A DNA stretch of 64,000 nt from Thalassia testudinum. Taxonomy: Eukaryota; Streptophyta; Magnoliopsida; Alismatales; Hydrocharitaceae. The notes under the pieces are model-generated. The model searched no databases. It worked only from the letters and a program-made list of their open reading frames with translations, and was not told where the DNA came from. The translations under genes were made by a program, and so were the position numbers. How positions within the stretch are numbered: position 1 is the first letter of the stretch; each line of letters opens with the position of its first letter. Positions 23,110 through 34,767 of the stretch are shown one piece after another. Location of the stretch: assembly GCA_037157565.1 (NCBI GenBank), contig JAZHRO010000039.1, positions 47,678,001-47,742,000 on the forward strand. The letters are read 5' to 3'.

Positions 23110-23654
23110 TGATCGAGCTCCTTCGTAAATGGAGGATTCGACTCAACAATCACACACAAGAAATCACATAAAAGAGACAAGGGAATTGGCGATCCAATTC
23201 CACTGCAAGGATGTATGTCTAGGGGATGGGCAATGCTCCCAAATCTCCACTAGAATTAGCAGTAATACAAATTGTCTCTTTTTCTCTCTCCTAGATTACA
23301 TAAAGAGGACCTTTGAGGGTCCCTCTTCCCTATTTATAGCACAGGAAATATCGTAACAACGTAAGATCTTCCACAACAGTCCTCCCAGATTCTCCGGTAC
23401 GTCTGTTACTTGGCTATTAATAGCGTTAGTAATGCCCTTGTTACTGCCGACATGGGCATAGTGGGTGTTATCGCCCCCTCTCTGACTCCAGTCAACCTGG
23501 GTCCTTCGGCGGGTCGGTCCTATCCGGATCCGTTTGAGCATAGGCGGGTTGGGCGAAGCCGGATCTGCTTATTTGCCCAGTATTCGGGTAGCCAGATCCT
23601 TTTTTGGGCTTCGTGCGAAGTTCTAAGTCTGAAGGCACTTTTTGCCCCTCATCA
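23110..23654 (-). repeat. 3' LTR of the Tat-type element
   Basis: 545 bp, collinear with 41298-41871. A CTATTTATA block near 23331-23339 is a TATAAATAG box on the minus strand. It starts only 21 bp after the end of the CACTA element. Confidence 0.9.
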
Positions 23655-24419
23655 TATGTCCCTACTCTCTTGCTAATGGATGTTGGAGAGAGAGTAGTCA
23701 AGGTACTTAAAACTTCGCAGTACGCGATGCCCCCAAATGATTTCCCGGCTGTCTTTCAAGCGAGGTAAGCATTTGTCATCAAAGGGAAGTTTTAACCTCA
23801 GGCGAGCAAGATTCCTTTAGTCACGTCATGCATGACCATAGAAATATATATGGAATGTGGGCGTATCCTGCCTGGGTTTCTGCTGGCCTTAAGAGGTCAA
23901 CATAGAATAATTAAGGGGAACGCATGCATGTTTCGCCTGACTTTCTGCCAGCCTTACGACGTCAGCATTTGGTAATTATGGAGAACATATGTGTGTTCCC
24001 TTGTATTTCTGTCGGCCTTAAGAGGTTGGCATTTAATGAAGGGAATGTAGGCATATCGCCGCTTGAATCCCCGCCGACCTTAAGAAGCTAGTATCCCGAG
24101 TAGGAATGTGACGTAAGTGTCACCTTCCGCGAGTGGTGGCCAAACATTGTGAGAATTGAGTTCTGTCGTGTTCTGTGACAAGGCTAGCATTAATTGCCAT
24201 CATGATGAGGCGTTATGGCCTCAAATGTCGTACTCGTCAGAGACGTGACCGCTGTTACTACGACGTAATGATACGCACGCAGGGGTATTTAATGCCCTAA
24301 ATGATGACAAAAGGGAATATTGGTTTAGGTAATATATTTTGAATTCCACGCCACAATTTATGGGATTTCATTTTTTCGAAACTTTTGCCCACAAGGGGGG
24401 AACCACCCTCTCGGGGGCT

Positions 24420-24428
24420 TATAAATAG
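24420..24428 (+). promoter_or_regulatory. TATA box for the antisense gene of the Tat-type element
   Basis: TATAAATAG on the plus strand, opposite to the element's own coding direction, about 150 bp before the ATG at 24576. A C/T-rich leader follows. The spacing and strand fit a separate Pol II promoter for the antisense gene. Confidence 0.6.
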
Positions 24429-24575
24429 AGGGGTGGGGCACACTTAATGCCCCACCTACCTTCTTCTTTGCGATAGAAAACCTTGCGTGCCAGCCTCTAC
24501 TACTTCTTCTCCGACGAGTTGTGAGAGGATCCGTACGTTGGAACGTCGTGTCTGGAGGAGTAGCAATGACTAACC

Positions 24576-25269
24576 ATGTTTGGGCTTGCAGGCAAGGGTA
24601 AGTCCTCCTCATCCTCGTCTGGCATCTTGCCTGAGACGAAGGAGTTGTAAAATTTTCCTTCTGACTTTCGTAGCCGGAGTGCCATTAAGACGTTCTTGGA
24701 TGTTTATGGGCTCGGGGGGGTTCCATACTAGGCTTGTGGGTCCCAGATTCGTCTATGTTCAAACCGGATGAAAGAGATGTTCATAATTTATAGATACACC
24801 ATAGAAAATAGTCTACGGGTACCTTTAAATCCATTTTTGGTTTCCTTCCTTTCGTATTATAAGCTTCAATGGTTGGTCGGTCCTTAGTGCCTTTACTATC
24901 ATTTGTCTTCATCTGGGGATTGCTTCTCGCCTAGGCATATTCCCCCTAATTTTTGGGCTCATGCCCCTTAAGGTGAAAAGGGGTAGGCCGCCTTTCGGTA
25001 CCTATACCTTACACAACCGGGATACCAAATACCAAATACCAGATCTTTGATCTTCCTGATAGTCTGAAGGGGCAAGATCATTGTTTCTTTTTTCTCTCCA
25101 CTATTGAGGACCTACTTGCCCCTTACACCTGGCAAGGCCTGCCTGAGAGGGACTTTCCGCTTAGAGCCGAGGAACTTGACTTGTTTGTGTAGGCTAACGT
25201 AGACAAGCTAATGAAGTTTGGGCCAATTGCCTGGCATGGGTCGTGGATGCCTATCCCACTCCGAGTAAG

Positions 25270-25300
<31 letters not shown>

Positions 25301-26830
25301 GAGAATAGCTTTAGAAAGCGTATGTCCTTCGCCCTTTACTTAACTCTATTTTGTTCTTCGACGCAGTTATTGGGCAGTTCAATTGTCCAAATACCCCCAA
25401 GCGCCAAGGCAGTAGCTCCACGCACCGTGAGTCTCAACGTGGGGAAGACAAGTTGTCTGAGCAGGTTGAGGAGAATGAATCTTCGCGATCCACGAAGGCG
25501 AAGAGGAAAGGGGTGGTGGGCGAAGAGGAGGCAGAGGTCCCCCTAAAGTGCTTGAGAAGGGGGCTCGCTACAAAGCTTCTGATAGGGGAGCCGGAAGCGC
25601 TCGCTTCTTTGAGCCCGGGCGGGGTTGAGGCAGGGGACGTCCCAGTGGACTTGTCTAGCCCATCTAACCTGCCCGAGGCAATCATGCTAAGCGACTCCCC
25701 ACTCGAGGTGTCTACATAGGTGGCTCGAATGAGGGCCAGTAGCCAATCCATCCTGTTCATTGGCTCTACTGGTGCCTTCGCACAGTTGGCGCAGGAGGTG
25801 GCCGCCACCGGAGGTTTTATGAGTGGCAGCATCTTCGTGTAGCCTTACTCTAGGCACAGCTCAACGGAGGCAAGGGTGCTGGTGGATCCCACTAGCCGGG
25901 GAGGCCATGGATGATAGGCCAAAAAGTCGAGTCTGTCAAAGGATCCTTATTGGAGGTGGCCTCTAAAGGTCCCGCACACAGCGTGGCGGTGCCAACTCTG
26001 GTAGGCACTTCGAGCAGCGGCCCTCACTTGGAGAGACAGGTGCTTCGGCACCTGAATGATGCCTTATTTTGGGCGACCTCCAGTTTGGGAGGGATGATAT
26101 TCTACCACGTGTTTTTTTACTGTTCAGCATGGTGAGTGTTCTCCTGTAATTTCAATTTCTGGTTTTTATAAGACATTGAGTCTTATACCCTCATCTGTGT
26201 TCCTTGACAGATTGAAGCTCTCAGGACCTTCTTTGTCCCAAGAGAAGACTTGCCAACTAACATCGTTGATCCGGGCACCCCCTCTGAGGCAGTTTAAATG
26301 GCCGTCGAATGGGACGTGACTGTGAAGGCAAAGCACAGGAATTTTGTCTGTTTGCTCTCAGATGCTACTACTGCCCGAGAGAGGGCGAAGAAGGCCATTA
26401 AGGAGGCTACCAAAAAGCTCCGTTTGCAGTAACAGGCGGCCAACTAGGCGGTCCGCCTGCAGGAAGAGCTAAAGAAATCCCGCCAAGACCCACAAGAGGG
26501 ATCCTGTGGCGTGCGAGACTTATCTGAGCACCTGTAAACCTCTTGCGTCAACATGCTTTCACTGAAGGAGGAAGTGCAAGTGCTTAAGATTGAACACTCC
26601 TCTGCCGTGGAGGGATATGAGGCAACTCTTAAAGAAGAGCGCCTCCACCTGAGCGTAACTATCAACGAGCTTGTCAGTTTGAAGGCAAACCATGAAAAGA
26701 CGGAGGCGGCTGTGGAAAACTTGAGAGCCAGCCTCACCAAGGCCCATCAACTTGCCGAAATCAAGGGAAACAAGATGTTGGAGCTGGAACGTACTGCATA
26801 GCGAGAGCTTGACCCTGAGACGGTGATGGC
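24576..26830 (+). pseudogene. Antisense gene of the Tat-type element (gypsy-type transposon protein with coiled coil)
   Basis: This plus-strand gene lies between integrase and the 3' LTR, where several plant Tat elements carry an antisense gene. From ATG 24576 it reads MFGLAGKGKSSSSSSGILPE, then a stop; the region continues with VPLNPFLVSFLSYYKLQWLV-type sequence near 24820. Two likely introns are visible: one from GAGTAAGT at 25262 to GACGCAG near 25366, holding a 29-G run, and one from GTGAGTGT near 26131 to TTGACAG near 26211. The downstream exons encode a Ser/Glu-rich linker and a long Lys/Glu/Leu coiled coil (for example EEVQVLKIEHSSAVEGYEA, 26560-26800). Several stops make it a pseudogene. 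The function of this gene in living elements is not known. Confidence 0.65.
25273..25301 (+). repeat. Run of 29 G
   Basis: An uninterrupted homopolymer, located in the likely first intron of the antisense gene. It can be real slippage or an assembly or sequencing artefact. If real, it is a candidate for G-quadruplex formation. Confidence 0.95.
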
Positions 26831-27771
26831 ATAGATGGATATCCCAACTGGTGCAAATTCTTTGGATCTTTTACAAGCAAACTGGGTACAATTGTCTGTG
26901 ACAATGCACTGAGGTATCCCGTACTGAGCTATGACGTTTTTCCTGACAAACGAGATGACCCTGTTGGCTGTTGGGCTGGCCATGGCCTTAGCCTCGACAC
27001 ACTTGGAAAAATAATCCACCACCACCAATATGAACCACTTCTGAGCTAGGGCTGGCAAGAAAGGGTTTATGAAGTCCATGTCCCATTTGGCAAAGGGGAT
27101 GGGTGGCATGATAGACACTAACTATCCAGGCGGCAAGCGGTGCAAGGTAGCAAACCACTAACACTTATCACACTTGTGCACAAATTTCTAGCATTGCTTC
27201 TTTATCTGGGGCCATAAATACCCCACTTGGAACATCCAGGCCAAGAGTGCCTTGTACCATTCATGGTTCCCGCATATACCTCCATGGGCTTCTTGGAGAG
27301 CCTAAGATGCCTCCTCTTTTGTAAGGCAGCGCAACAAGGGGGTGGAATACCCCCGCTTGTACAATTGCCCCTCTATTAAGGTGTACCTAGAGGCCTTCAG
27401 GTGGAATGCCTTGGGCATGGTTCCCTTGGGGGCAGCTCGCCAGTGTTTGGGTAGGTGATGATAGGCATCATCCATGATGTGAATTGCTTTATCGTGAACA
27501 TTTTTGGAGCAAGTACTATTGGCTCCTTCAGAGTTTGGAGACAGATATCCTCTTCATGCTCGAGCGGGATCGTTGAGGCTCAATGAACCAATGCGTATGC
27601 TAAGGGGTTGTCGGATCGGGGTATCCGCCTGATCGAGATGGTCCTGAAGTCCGATAACTCCTCCTTGACCTTGTTAGCATAGAAGACCATATTCGAATCC
27701 TGAGCTTGGTACTTGCCATTGATTTGATTGGCGACCAACTGAAAATCCGTGAAGACTTCCAACGAAGAGAT
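26747..27771 (-). pseudogene. Tat-type integrase and distal RNase H segment
   Basis: The lower part of pol. At 27118-26747 the integrase core reads FAKWDMDFINPFLPA, VDYFSKCVEAKA and GIPQCIVTDNCTQF, carrying two Asp of the DDE triad. At 27762-27580 the distal part of the second RNase H reads VFTDFQLVANQINGKYQAQD and IPRSDNPLAYALVH. The stretch between them should hold the integrase zinc domain but is broken by stops. The left end runs into antisense sequence and lacks the last catalytic Glu region in a clear frame. The upper edge is cut by the solo LTR at 27772. Confidence 0.85.
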
Positions 27772-29474
27772 TGTAATTTCCTATAGGAGGGGATGAGATT
27801 TGCAGAAAATGTAAATGATGCGGAAATTAAATATGCAACGATCTCACAAAAAACCACAAACACAAGTGCACAATGATTTTTAGGTGGAAACCCAAATCCG
27901 GGTAAAAACCACCACCTAAGCCTCTCGACTTAGAATTTCCCGATTAATCAAGTCGATCAAATCCACTAACGAGTCACTTAAAACGAGGGTGACTCAACCT
28001 CAATACACCCAACACTACTTTGAACGAGGGTAGCATGCCTCAAACCTCTCCACTTCCCGAAGAGTATTTAGTCTCTCGATGGAGACGAGAATTCGCAAAG
28101 CGAATACCCAACTAAAGATAATAAAACAACAATAATCCTATAGAGCTACAAAGTGAATAATTAAATCTAGCTACTATAGGTAAAAAATGTTCCCTTTAAT
28201 GAAAGTGTGTTGACTTGGCAACACGGATACGTGAACCACGTAAAGGCACGACAATGCTCTCGTATACGATGGCGGGAGAGAATGTGCACAGCGAATGTGG
28301 TGCTCTTTAATGTGTGCTAGAGGATCTCGGAAAGCAACAACACTTCTAGATGATCTTCTTCTTCTATAGGACACAATGTGAGTGGAAGTGTAATGCTTGA
28401 TGTGTCTTGAGTGTGTGTAACAAAGGAGGGCTCCCCTTCTATTTATAGATGGCCTAGGAAGGCTTTGGAAGGCCTTGGAAGGCTTATATAACCATTAGGA
28501 ACAAACCCAAGGCAGATTAGGCTGGAATCAGGGTCATTAAAGATTCTGACAATGTCATCAGACGTCTGAGAAAAGTATCAGACGTCTAGAAAGTAAATTA
28601 GACGTCTAATTTTAGATGCGTTTTCTTACTGATTTGAGTCAGATTTAAACAGGGTTCAAGTGAAAGTCAATCAAACGACATCGTGGACGTCTGGTACTAG
28701 ATCTGGATGTCTGAAAACCTAAATAACTGCGGGAATGGATTTCCTGAGGCACAAACGGCTATATCTCTGATAAGAAGTGATTTTGGCTTAATTGAGGGCT
28801 AACGTTTATATATCAGACGTCTGAGGTCCTCTATGGACGTCTGAAATAAGATTAAGGGTCAATCCCCAACGATTATATTTCTAAGCCAATGTTCCACTAA
28901 TTGGACATCTGGCAATGTCATCAGACGTCTGTTAAGACGTTTGAACTAAAGGCTGAAGTCTAAACATGGCAGACAGAGAGTGGTTTTCAGCCTAAGTGTT
29001 TTTGGACGTTTGAACAAACAATCAGGAGTCTTAAAGTCAAGGATCAAATGTTTGATTTCTAGATTGGACATCTGATTAGGCTATCTGATGCCTACTTTGA
29101 TTTTCTAAGTTAACTATAGAAAGTCTAAGTATCCTAGGGTTAAGTGTTCCTAGGACTACAGTTTTGTTACTTTGGGGCTCTTTAACAAGTAATCTAGGAA
29201 AATAAAGAGCAAAGAACAAAAGATACAAAGTACAGACTATAAGACAAATAGAAATCTATCATATTCTTCTTATTTTCAAGCTCTTGCTCCAAGTGAAGCT
29301 CCTTCTCCTCCAACGAGTTCCTTCAATCCACCATGGACACGAGCTTTTCACACTTCTCCTTTAAACTTGTATCTATTTGCAAATAACTTGAAAACTTAGA
29401 CTTCAAATGCAAATGTTAAATACAAGCATTTTGTTATCATCAAAATTAACAATCGTGGTGCCCTTACACCAACA
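27772..29474 (-). repeat. Solo LTR, copia-like (SIRE/Maximus-like), family A, minus orientation
   Basis: 1,703 bp with TG...CA ends, inside the RNase H of the Tat-type element. It is flanked by GAGAT (27767-27771) and GAGAC (29475-29479), a 5-bp duplication with one change. On the minus strand it begins TGTTGGTGTAAGGGCACC and soon has TTGATGATAACAAA, like SIRE-type LTRs (recognition from memory). A TATAAATAG box on the minus strand is at 28439-28447. It matches 36251-37979 in reverse orientation. No internal coding region remains, so it is a recombination product. Confidence 0.82.
28558..28946. promoter_or_regulatory. GACGTC box array in the family A solo LTR
   Basis: Boxes of the form TCAGACGTCTGA, AGACGTCTAA and GGACGTCTG lie near 28559, 28580, 28600, 28685, 28823, 28840, 28922 and 28934. 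They sit upstream of the TATA box in element orientation, that is, in U3. Decayed forms (GGATGTCTG, GGACATCTG) are mixed in. Confidence 0.55.
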
Positions 29475-29479
29475 GAGAC

Positions 29480-30684
29480 GCCTCTTGATTTTGCCACCCA
29501 GATGCCAGCTAACATGGCCTCATAGTCGGCTTGATTGTTGGATGCTAGGAAGACAAGTTCAATGGTGTGCTTATGAGTAATGCCGTATGAGGGGGTCAAG
29601 GCTATGTTGGCCTCGGACCCAACTGTCATTGATAAGCCGTCTACATATAGCTTTCAGGGTAGAGTGAGGTAAGCATCCGGGTCTGTGAATTCCGCTACAA
29701 AGTCCTCCAAGACTTGTCCTTTGATTGATCTTCTCAGCTAGTACTAGACATCAAACTCCGTCGACTTCATAGCCTACTTTATCTGTTGAGCTGACCTCGT
29801 AGGCTTATGTAACATTCGCCTCAGGGGGTAATTAGACAGGACCACTATTATATAGGCTTGGAAGTACAGACATAGCTTTCTGGCGACAATCACCAAAACT
29901 AGCCTAAGTTTCTCAACGACCGAATACTTAGCTTCCGCACCTTGATAGGCCTTGTTGATGAAGTATACTGGTCGTTGCCCCCCTTCCCTTTCGTCGACTA
30001 AGACGATGCTGACGGCGGACATGGATGCCGCCAAGTATAAGTAAAGAGATTCCCTAAGCTTAGGAGCCGTCGGGATGGGGGGACTTCTGAGTGCTTCCTT
30101 TACTTCCTCTAAAGCCTTCTGACAATGAGGAGTTCAGTGGGTAGCAGTATAGCCTTTGCCCTTTTTTATGCACTCAAAGAATGGAAGGCATTTATTAGAA
30201 GATTGAGACAAGAATCGGCCTAAAGAGGTGATTGTGCAACTAATGATTGCATCCCTTTTAGAGTACTCGGCAATTCCAGGGCTATGCTTGCTTGAATTTT
30301 ATCGGGGTTGGCTTCAATTCCTCTGTTGGAAACCATGAACCCCAAATACACACTTCTTGGGGTTCAGGCGGAGACAAGTGTCCTTTAAGACATGGAACAC
30401 TTTTGTTAAAAATTCTAAGTGTTGAGGGAAGTTGGATCCCTTCACCAACATATCATCTATGTACACTTCAAATGATTTTCCTATCGAATGAGAAAAATAC
30501 ATATTTACAAGGCACTGGTTAAGTTGCTCCAGCGTTTTTCAACCCAAATAGCATGACTCTATATTGAAACAGACCTCTATCCATTATGAATGAGATATGA
30601 GGTCTGTCTGTCGGAGCAATGCTGATTTGGTGGTACCCGGTGTAGGTGTCTAGGAAGGACATGTGGGACTGACCACTACAGGAA
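29480..30684 (-). pseudogene. Tat-type RNase H domains and distal reverse transcriptase
   Basis: The middle part of pol between two insertions. At 30684-30314 the polymerase palm shows FLDTYTGYHQI, FIMDRGLFQYRVMLFGLKNAGAT and YIDDMLVKG, with the catalytic YIDD present. The first RNase H appears at 30034-29774 (VYFINKAYQGAEAKYS). The start of the second RNase H lies at 29629-29480 (LASNNQADYEAMLAGI). Several stops and frame changes separate these blocks. Two RNase H-type domains are typical of the Tat lineage. Confidence 0.85.
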
Positions 30685-31446
30685 TCTACTGATGAGAGGC
30701 TCATCATGGCTTCTAATTACCCCTAATTAACTAGTTTTCCTAATTAATTAGCTAGGAATATGCATATATAAGGGTTAATTATAGAATAAGGGACAAATCA
30801 ATAAAGGACTTAAAAATAAGTTTAAAATGTTAAATTATAAGTCAATTAACATTATTAATAATTTAACTAATAAATGGACTCGAAATACCATTAATTAGTT
30901 ACCTAATTAATATCTTATTTAACTTAAGTATAACTAAAGACTTAAGTCTTTAATAACTTAAGTAAGTTAATAAGTAAATGGTCAAAAATGTGAATACATG
31001 GCTTTAATATAATATTTAGCTAATTTATAATTATATATAAAAAATTGGAAAAGAATTAAATTGAAATTAACTTAAATGGCCTTTGTTTACTTTTTAGTCC
31101 CTAGAATTCATTGCATTTGAGTCCATTCATTTTATTTAGGTCCTTAGCTTTTATTGCATACCGGTCCCTGTGAGCATCATCTTCTTCATTTCTTCTTTAG
31201 CTGCTTCAACGGCTGACAAAAGGCGGTGAAGACACCACCTGATCACCTCACATCTGGCGTCCTTCCTTCCTCGCCAAGCTTCTGAAGTTTGCACTCTCCC
31301 TCTTCATTTCATCCCATGGTCTGGATGACCCTTGAATCTTATTTAGGGCTCGGTGATAACCTCACCGATGTCGGAGAAGACACCGGTGGTTACCCTGCAC
31401 CTATATGTATTCCCGTCCAGATACAGCCCTCATAGCCGCCGCAACC

Positions 31447-31454
31447 TATAAATA
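31447..31454 (+). promoter_or_regulatory. TATA box of the 4-kb LTR-like insertion
   Basis: TATAAATA followed by a C/T-rich stretch and several CTCC/TTCC runs, the usual appearance of a plant LTR promoter and leader. It sets the insertion's orientation as plus. Confidence 0.6.
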
Positions 31455-33690
31455 CCCTTCGACCCTTACAATTTGAGCTGGATCAGCTCCCTTCCCCTCT
31501 CCACCTCATCGTAGCTGGTCAGTAGGTTCTTCTGCAACTCCGACGTCTTCGTTCTCCTTCTTGAGCGCAGCCACCGAGGATGCGCTGCCTCTCTCACCAC
31601 CTCTTCTTCTCTTTCTCCTTGCCAACGGTGATTGAGCGCGCCATCTTCTCTTTGATCTCTGCTTCAATTGGCTGGAGCTTCTCTTCTCACATAGTCTAGA
31701 TTTTGATCTCGTTCTTGCCCTGCTAACGGCGAGATCCCTCACCTCCTTCGTCAGGTAAGTAGAGCTAACTCTTAGGAGTAGGTTTAGTTAGGTAATTAGA
31801 TAGAATTAGCTTAGTTTAGTTAGCTTTAGTAGCTTCGTCTCCGGCTCCGGCGAGGACAAATCCAGCCTCATTGGGCCTTCGTTCGCACTTCCAGGAATTG
31901 TCTCACTTTTCTTATCTCTCCATGATCCATTTCCACTTCCTTCCACTCACTATTATCACCTATACCGCCCAATACACTTCACCGTCACCAGCGACTTTCG
32001 CTGTCTATGGCGGAGTTCACCGAGCCTTCTCCACCTCCAATAGGGTCTCCCAACACCTATACATCCCTTAGGACCCTTCCCAACCCCTGATCTACCCTAA
32101 TTGTCCACCAAATCACTTACACCAACTCACATGCACTTGGATACTTCATTGTCCATGGTGAAGTGTCTAGAGCTAGTCTCACACCCAATTAAGGTCCTAC
32201 GTCACCACCCTAACACTTAAGGACCTCTACGAAGCTTTCAATTGCTCCTATAGAGCAATAAACTAGAAACACCCAAATTCCTCCTCATTTCTGAGCTCGC
32301 TGTAAATGGCGGCTTAGAGATGAGTTAACCACCTAATTTATTAATCCACTAGCATCGCCTCACCCCTTAGAATACTTTCCCTCACTCAATTGAGTTAAAG
32401 GAAGCATTCTGAGTTCTGTCGAACTCGGAATGCTCAATTTTCAAATTCCATGATGAATCCTATGTTCTGATCATTCTCTAAACCAATTGGGGAGATCTTA
32501 GAATTTGTCTAGGTCCTAGGAATCTCCACAAGTCAGTAATGGCCTCATTTATTGTGTTTTTTCTTCACTGTACATCAGAACCTTACTCACCGGAGCTCCG
32601 ACGAGTCGAAATTGATCTTCAGCCCATAGAACTCTGTGCAGAGCTCCAGAATGACTCCTTATGACCTAAGGATTATGTATCTATCATCAATTTGATGTTT
32701 TGGTGCATGGAGCTTGACCTAGGCTTCTGTCTTCTCCAACTCCGGCAGAGTTGGAGAGACGTCTTCGTTAGGATTTAGTTCAACCTAAGAGGTCTAGAAG
32801 AATAAGTGAAGCATGATGATGTCATTCCTATTGGTTATTTGCATAGTAGAGTTGTGACTTGTTCTGCCGAACAAAACCCTTCAGGATCTCAAGCGATGAA
32901 CTTGAAACCCTAGAATTCTAGCTCAAAACTTAGTTTTGATGATCTGAATCAATTTTTGTGATGATGTAGAGTAGATCTAGAGTTTCAATTAGGTCAGAGA
33001 TTGGTTAATTCAAAAGTGAACTTTTAGGGCTTTATAGTCAACCTTAGGTCAGATTTAGAGAATTTTTTGTTAAAATTGAGGTTTGATGAGTTGAATCTGT
33101 TGTTAGGATGATTCTAAGGTTGTTAGAATCAATTTTAAGTTGTTTTATTGAGGTTTTAAACTAAATCAGGTCTCTATCCAGTATGGGTTATTTTCGAACC
33201 TATACTGCTTTTAGTGTGTCCTTGGCGTATTTCAACAACCAAATTAGCCTAGAACTGATCGCAACAACCCTCAGAAGTTCTTCATTTAGTTCCTGGAGGT
33301 TGTTACTTCTCTATTGGTCGAATCAGTCCTCAAATTGGAGCTCCAGAGCATTAGTACGAAGCTCTGAGGCTTAGTCCTCTTCCAGAAGCCTTACAGAACC
33401 CCTTTCTCCATTAATTTGCTGCAAAATCACCTACTGAAGGTGATCCGGACCTCACCTAGAGGTCTAAGACTTGTCTGAAGGTGATCTGACTTGAAGAGTC
33501 TCCTCTACAGCCATTGATGGCTATACTGAAGCTTCAACATCGCCCTTCAAATTGAAGGACTAATTATGATTCGAACATCAAATTGGTGTTCCAATAATGT
33601 AGAGCAAATCAAGGGCTTTGCTCGGTCGAAACCATCAATGGAGTCAACCGGAATCGATTCTTGAAGATCGACTTGGAGTGGACATAGATA

Positions 33691-33733
33691 GTCCCACATC
33701 GGTAATCTGTGAGGTGCCGCACTGGTATAATAC
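33691..33733 (+). promoter_or_regulatory. snRNA-type promoter: USE GTCCCACATCG plus TATA at Pol III spacing
   Basis: GTCCCACATCG (33691-33701) matches the plant upstream sequence element of snRNA genes. TATAATA starts at 33726, 24 bp after it. In plants, spacing near 23-24 bp marks Pol III genes and 33-34 bp Pol II genes (established knowledge). A transcript would start near 33755 and could stop at the T-run near 34008. I do not recognise the sequence downstream as U6, U3 or another known RNA. The USE-like word is also common in plant repeats. Confidence 0.35.
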
Positions 33734-34767
33734 AAAAAACTACGTACGATGCTTTGATCGTCAACGTAAGGCGCGAAATGAAACTGGCATGGCCGTGGGT
33801 GCATGCGATGCACGTGCCTGTGCATGGGTGTGTGTGTGCATGCGCCTGTGGGCGTGTGGGCCTAAAAGGTCGGATACTATGCATGGACTTGAACTGACTA
33901 AAATCCACCAATTAAGAACAAGGCCCGAGCTCAAGTAGAGTCTGGTCTCGCCCAATTGGACGCTGTGTATCCCCGAACGAGCTTGGGTCACCCATTAAAA
34001 ACATAATTTTTATAATTGAAGATTAAATGGTTAAGTGCTTGCAAATTTGGCTAAGTGTGGACATGAGGCACAGTAAAGAAGATAAAGAAAGAAAGGAAGA
34101 GAACAAAGACAAGAGTCAAGGAGGAAAAGATAAAGGAAAACAAAGAATGCTTAGGGGAATTAAAAGAAGAAGAAAAGGGTTGAAGAGAGAATGAAGAAAA
34201 GAGATAGGGAAATCAGACATCTTGCCACTACTTTTAAGATGTCTGAACTTTTTATCAAACATCTTATTTTTCCTTATATTGCACTTTTATATTCTATTTT
34301 TGTTATTTTGAGTTCTCAACGTTGTAAAAGGCAAATATAGTTCTTGTATATCATTTTCTTGCCTTAATCTCTTGTAATTAGAAGTAATTGATGTAATAGA
34401 CATGTTTACTTGATTCTTAATGACAAATCACATGTATAAATATGTTCTTTCTAATGGAATATTTCATGCTTTGAATTGTTAATCTTTTGTGCTATATTTA
34501 TGTTTAAAATATTGTAATTATAATCTGATTAATTAATTGTTTCTTAATTATGCTTAAGAATTAAATGGTGAATTAAGCTACCATCATGTCTCTCAGTGAA
34601 CGACCTGGATTCAACCAGTTAAAAAGAAATAAAAATATTAAATGTTAGGTTAACTTGACCCTATACTACACTCATGACATTAATTTGAGTTAACCTAAGT
34701 TACTTATGCAATTAATTAAGCATAAATAACTTAATTAACTGTGTTGAGGATTTAACAAATCATCTAC

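Larger units (their letters stand above)
30690..34762 (+). repeat. 4,073-bp TG...CA insertion, probably a long solo LTR
   Basis: Starts TGATGAGAGGC and ends ACAAATCA, with the 5-bp duplication TCTAC at 30685-30689 and 34763-34767. It splits the reverse transcriptase of the Tat-type element. It has no coding domain and no internal copy of its ends, so a solo LTR of a large-LTR family is more likely than a full element. The plus strand shows an AT-rich start, TATAAATA at 31447-31454, a C/T-rich leader, and a donor-like CAGGTAAGT near 31753. A second promoter-like motif lies at 33691-33733. A non-autonomous large retrotransposon derivative is the alternative. Confidence 0.7.

Noticed and set aside
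30690..30710. GATGAG...CTCATC hairpin as a Helitron 3' end
   Set aside because: No CTRR terminus follows on the minus strand, and a 5-bp duplication with TG...CA ends fits an LTR-type insertion better.
33750..33960. Possible 7SL or U6-like RNA after the USE/TATA pair
   Set aside because: A few short words resemble these RNAs, but conserved blocks are not in the right order or spacing. I keep only the promoter-like motif.
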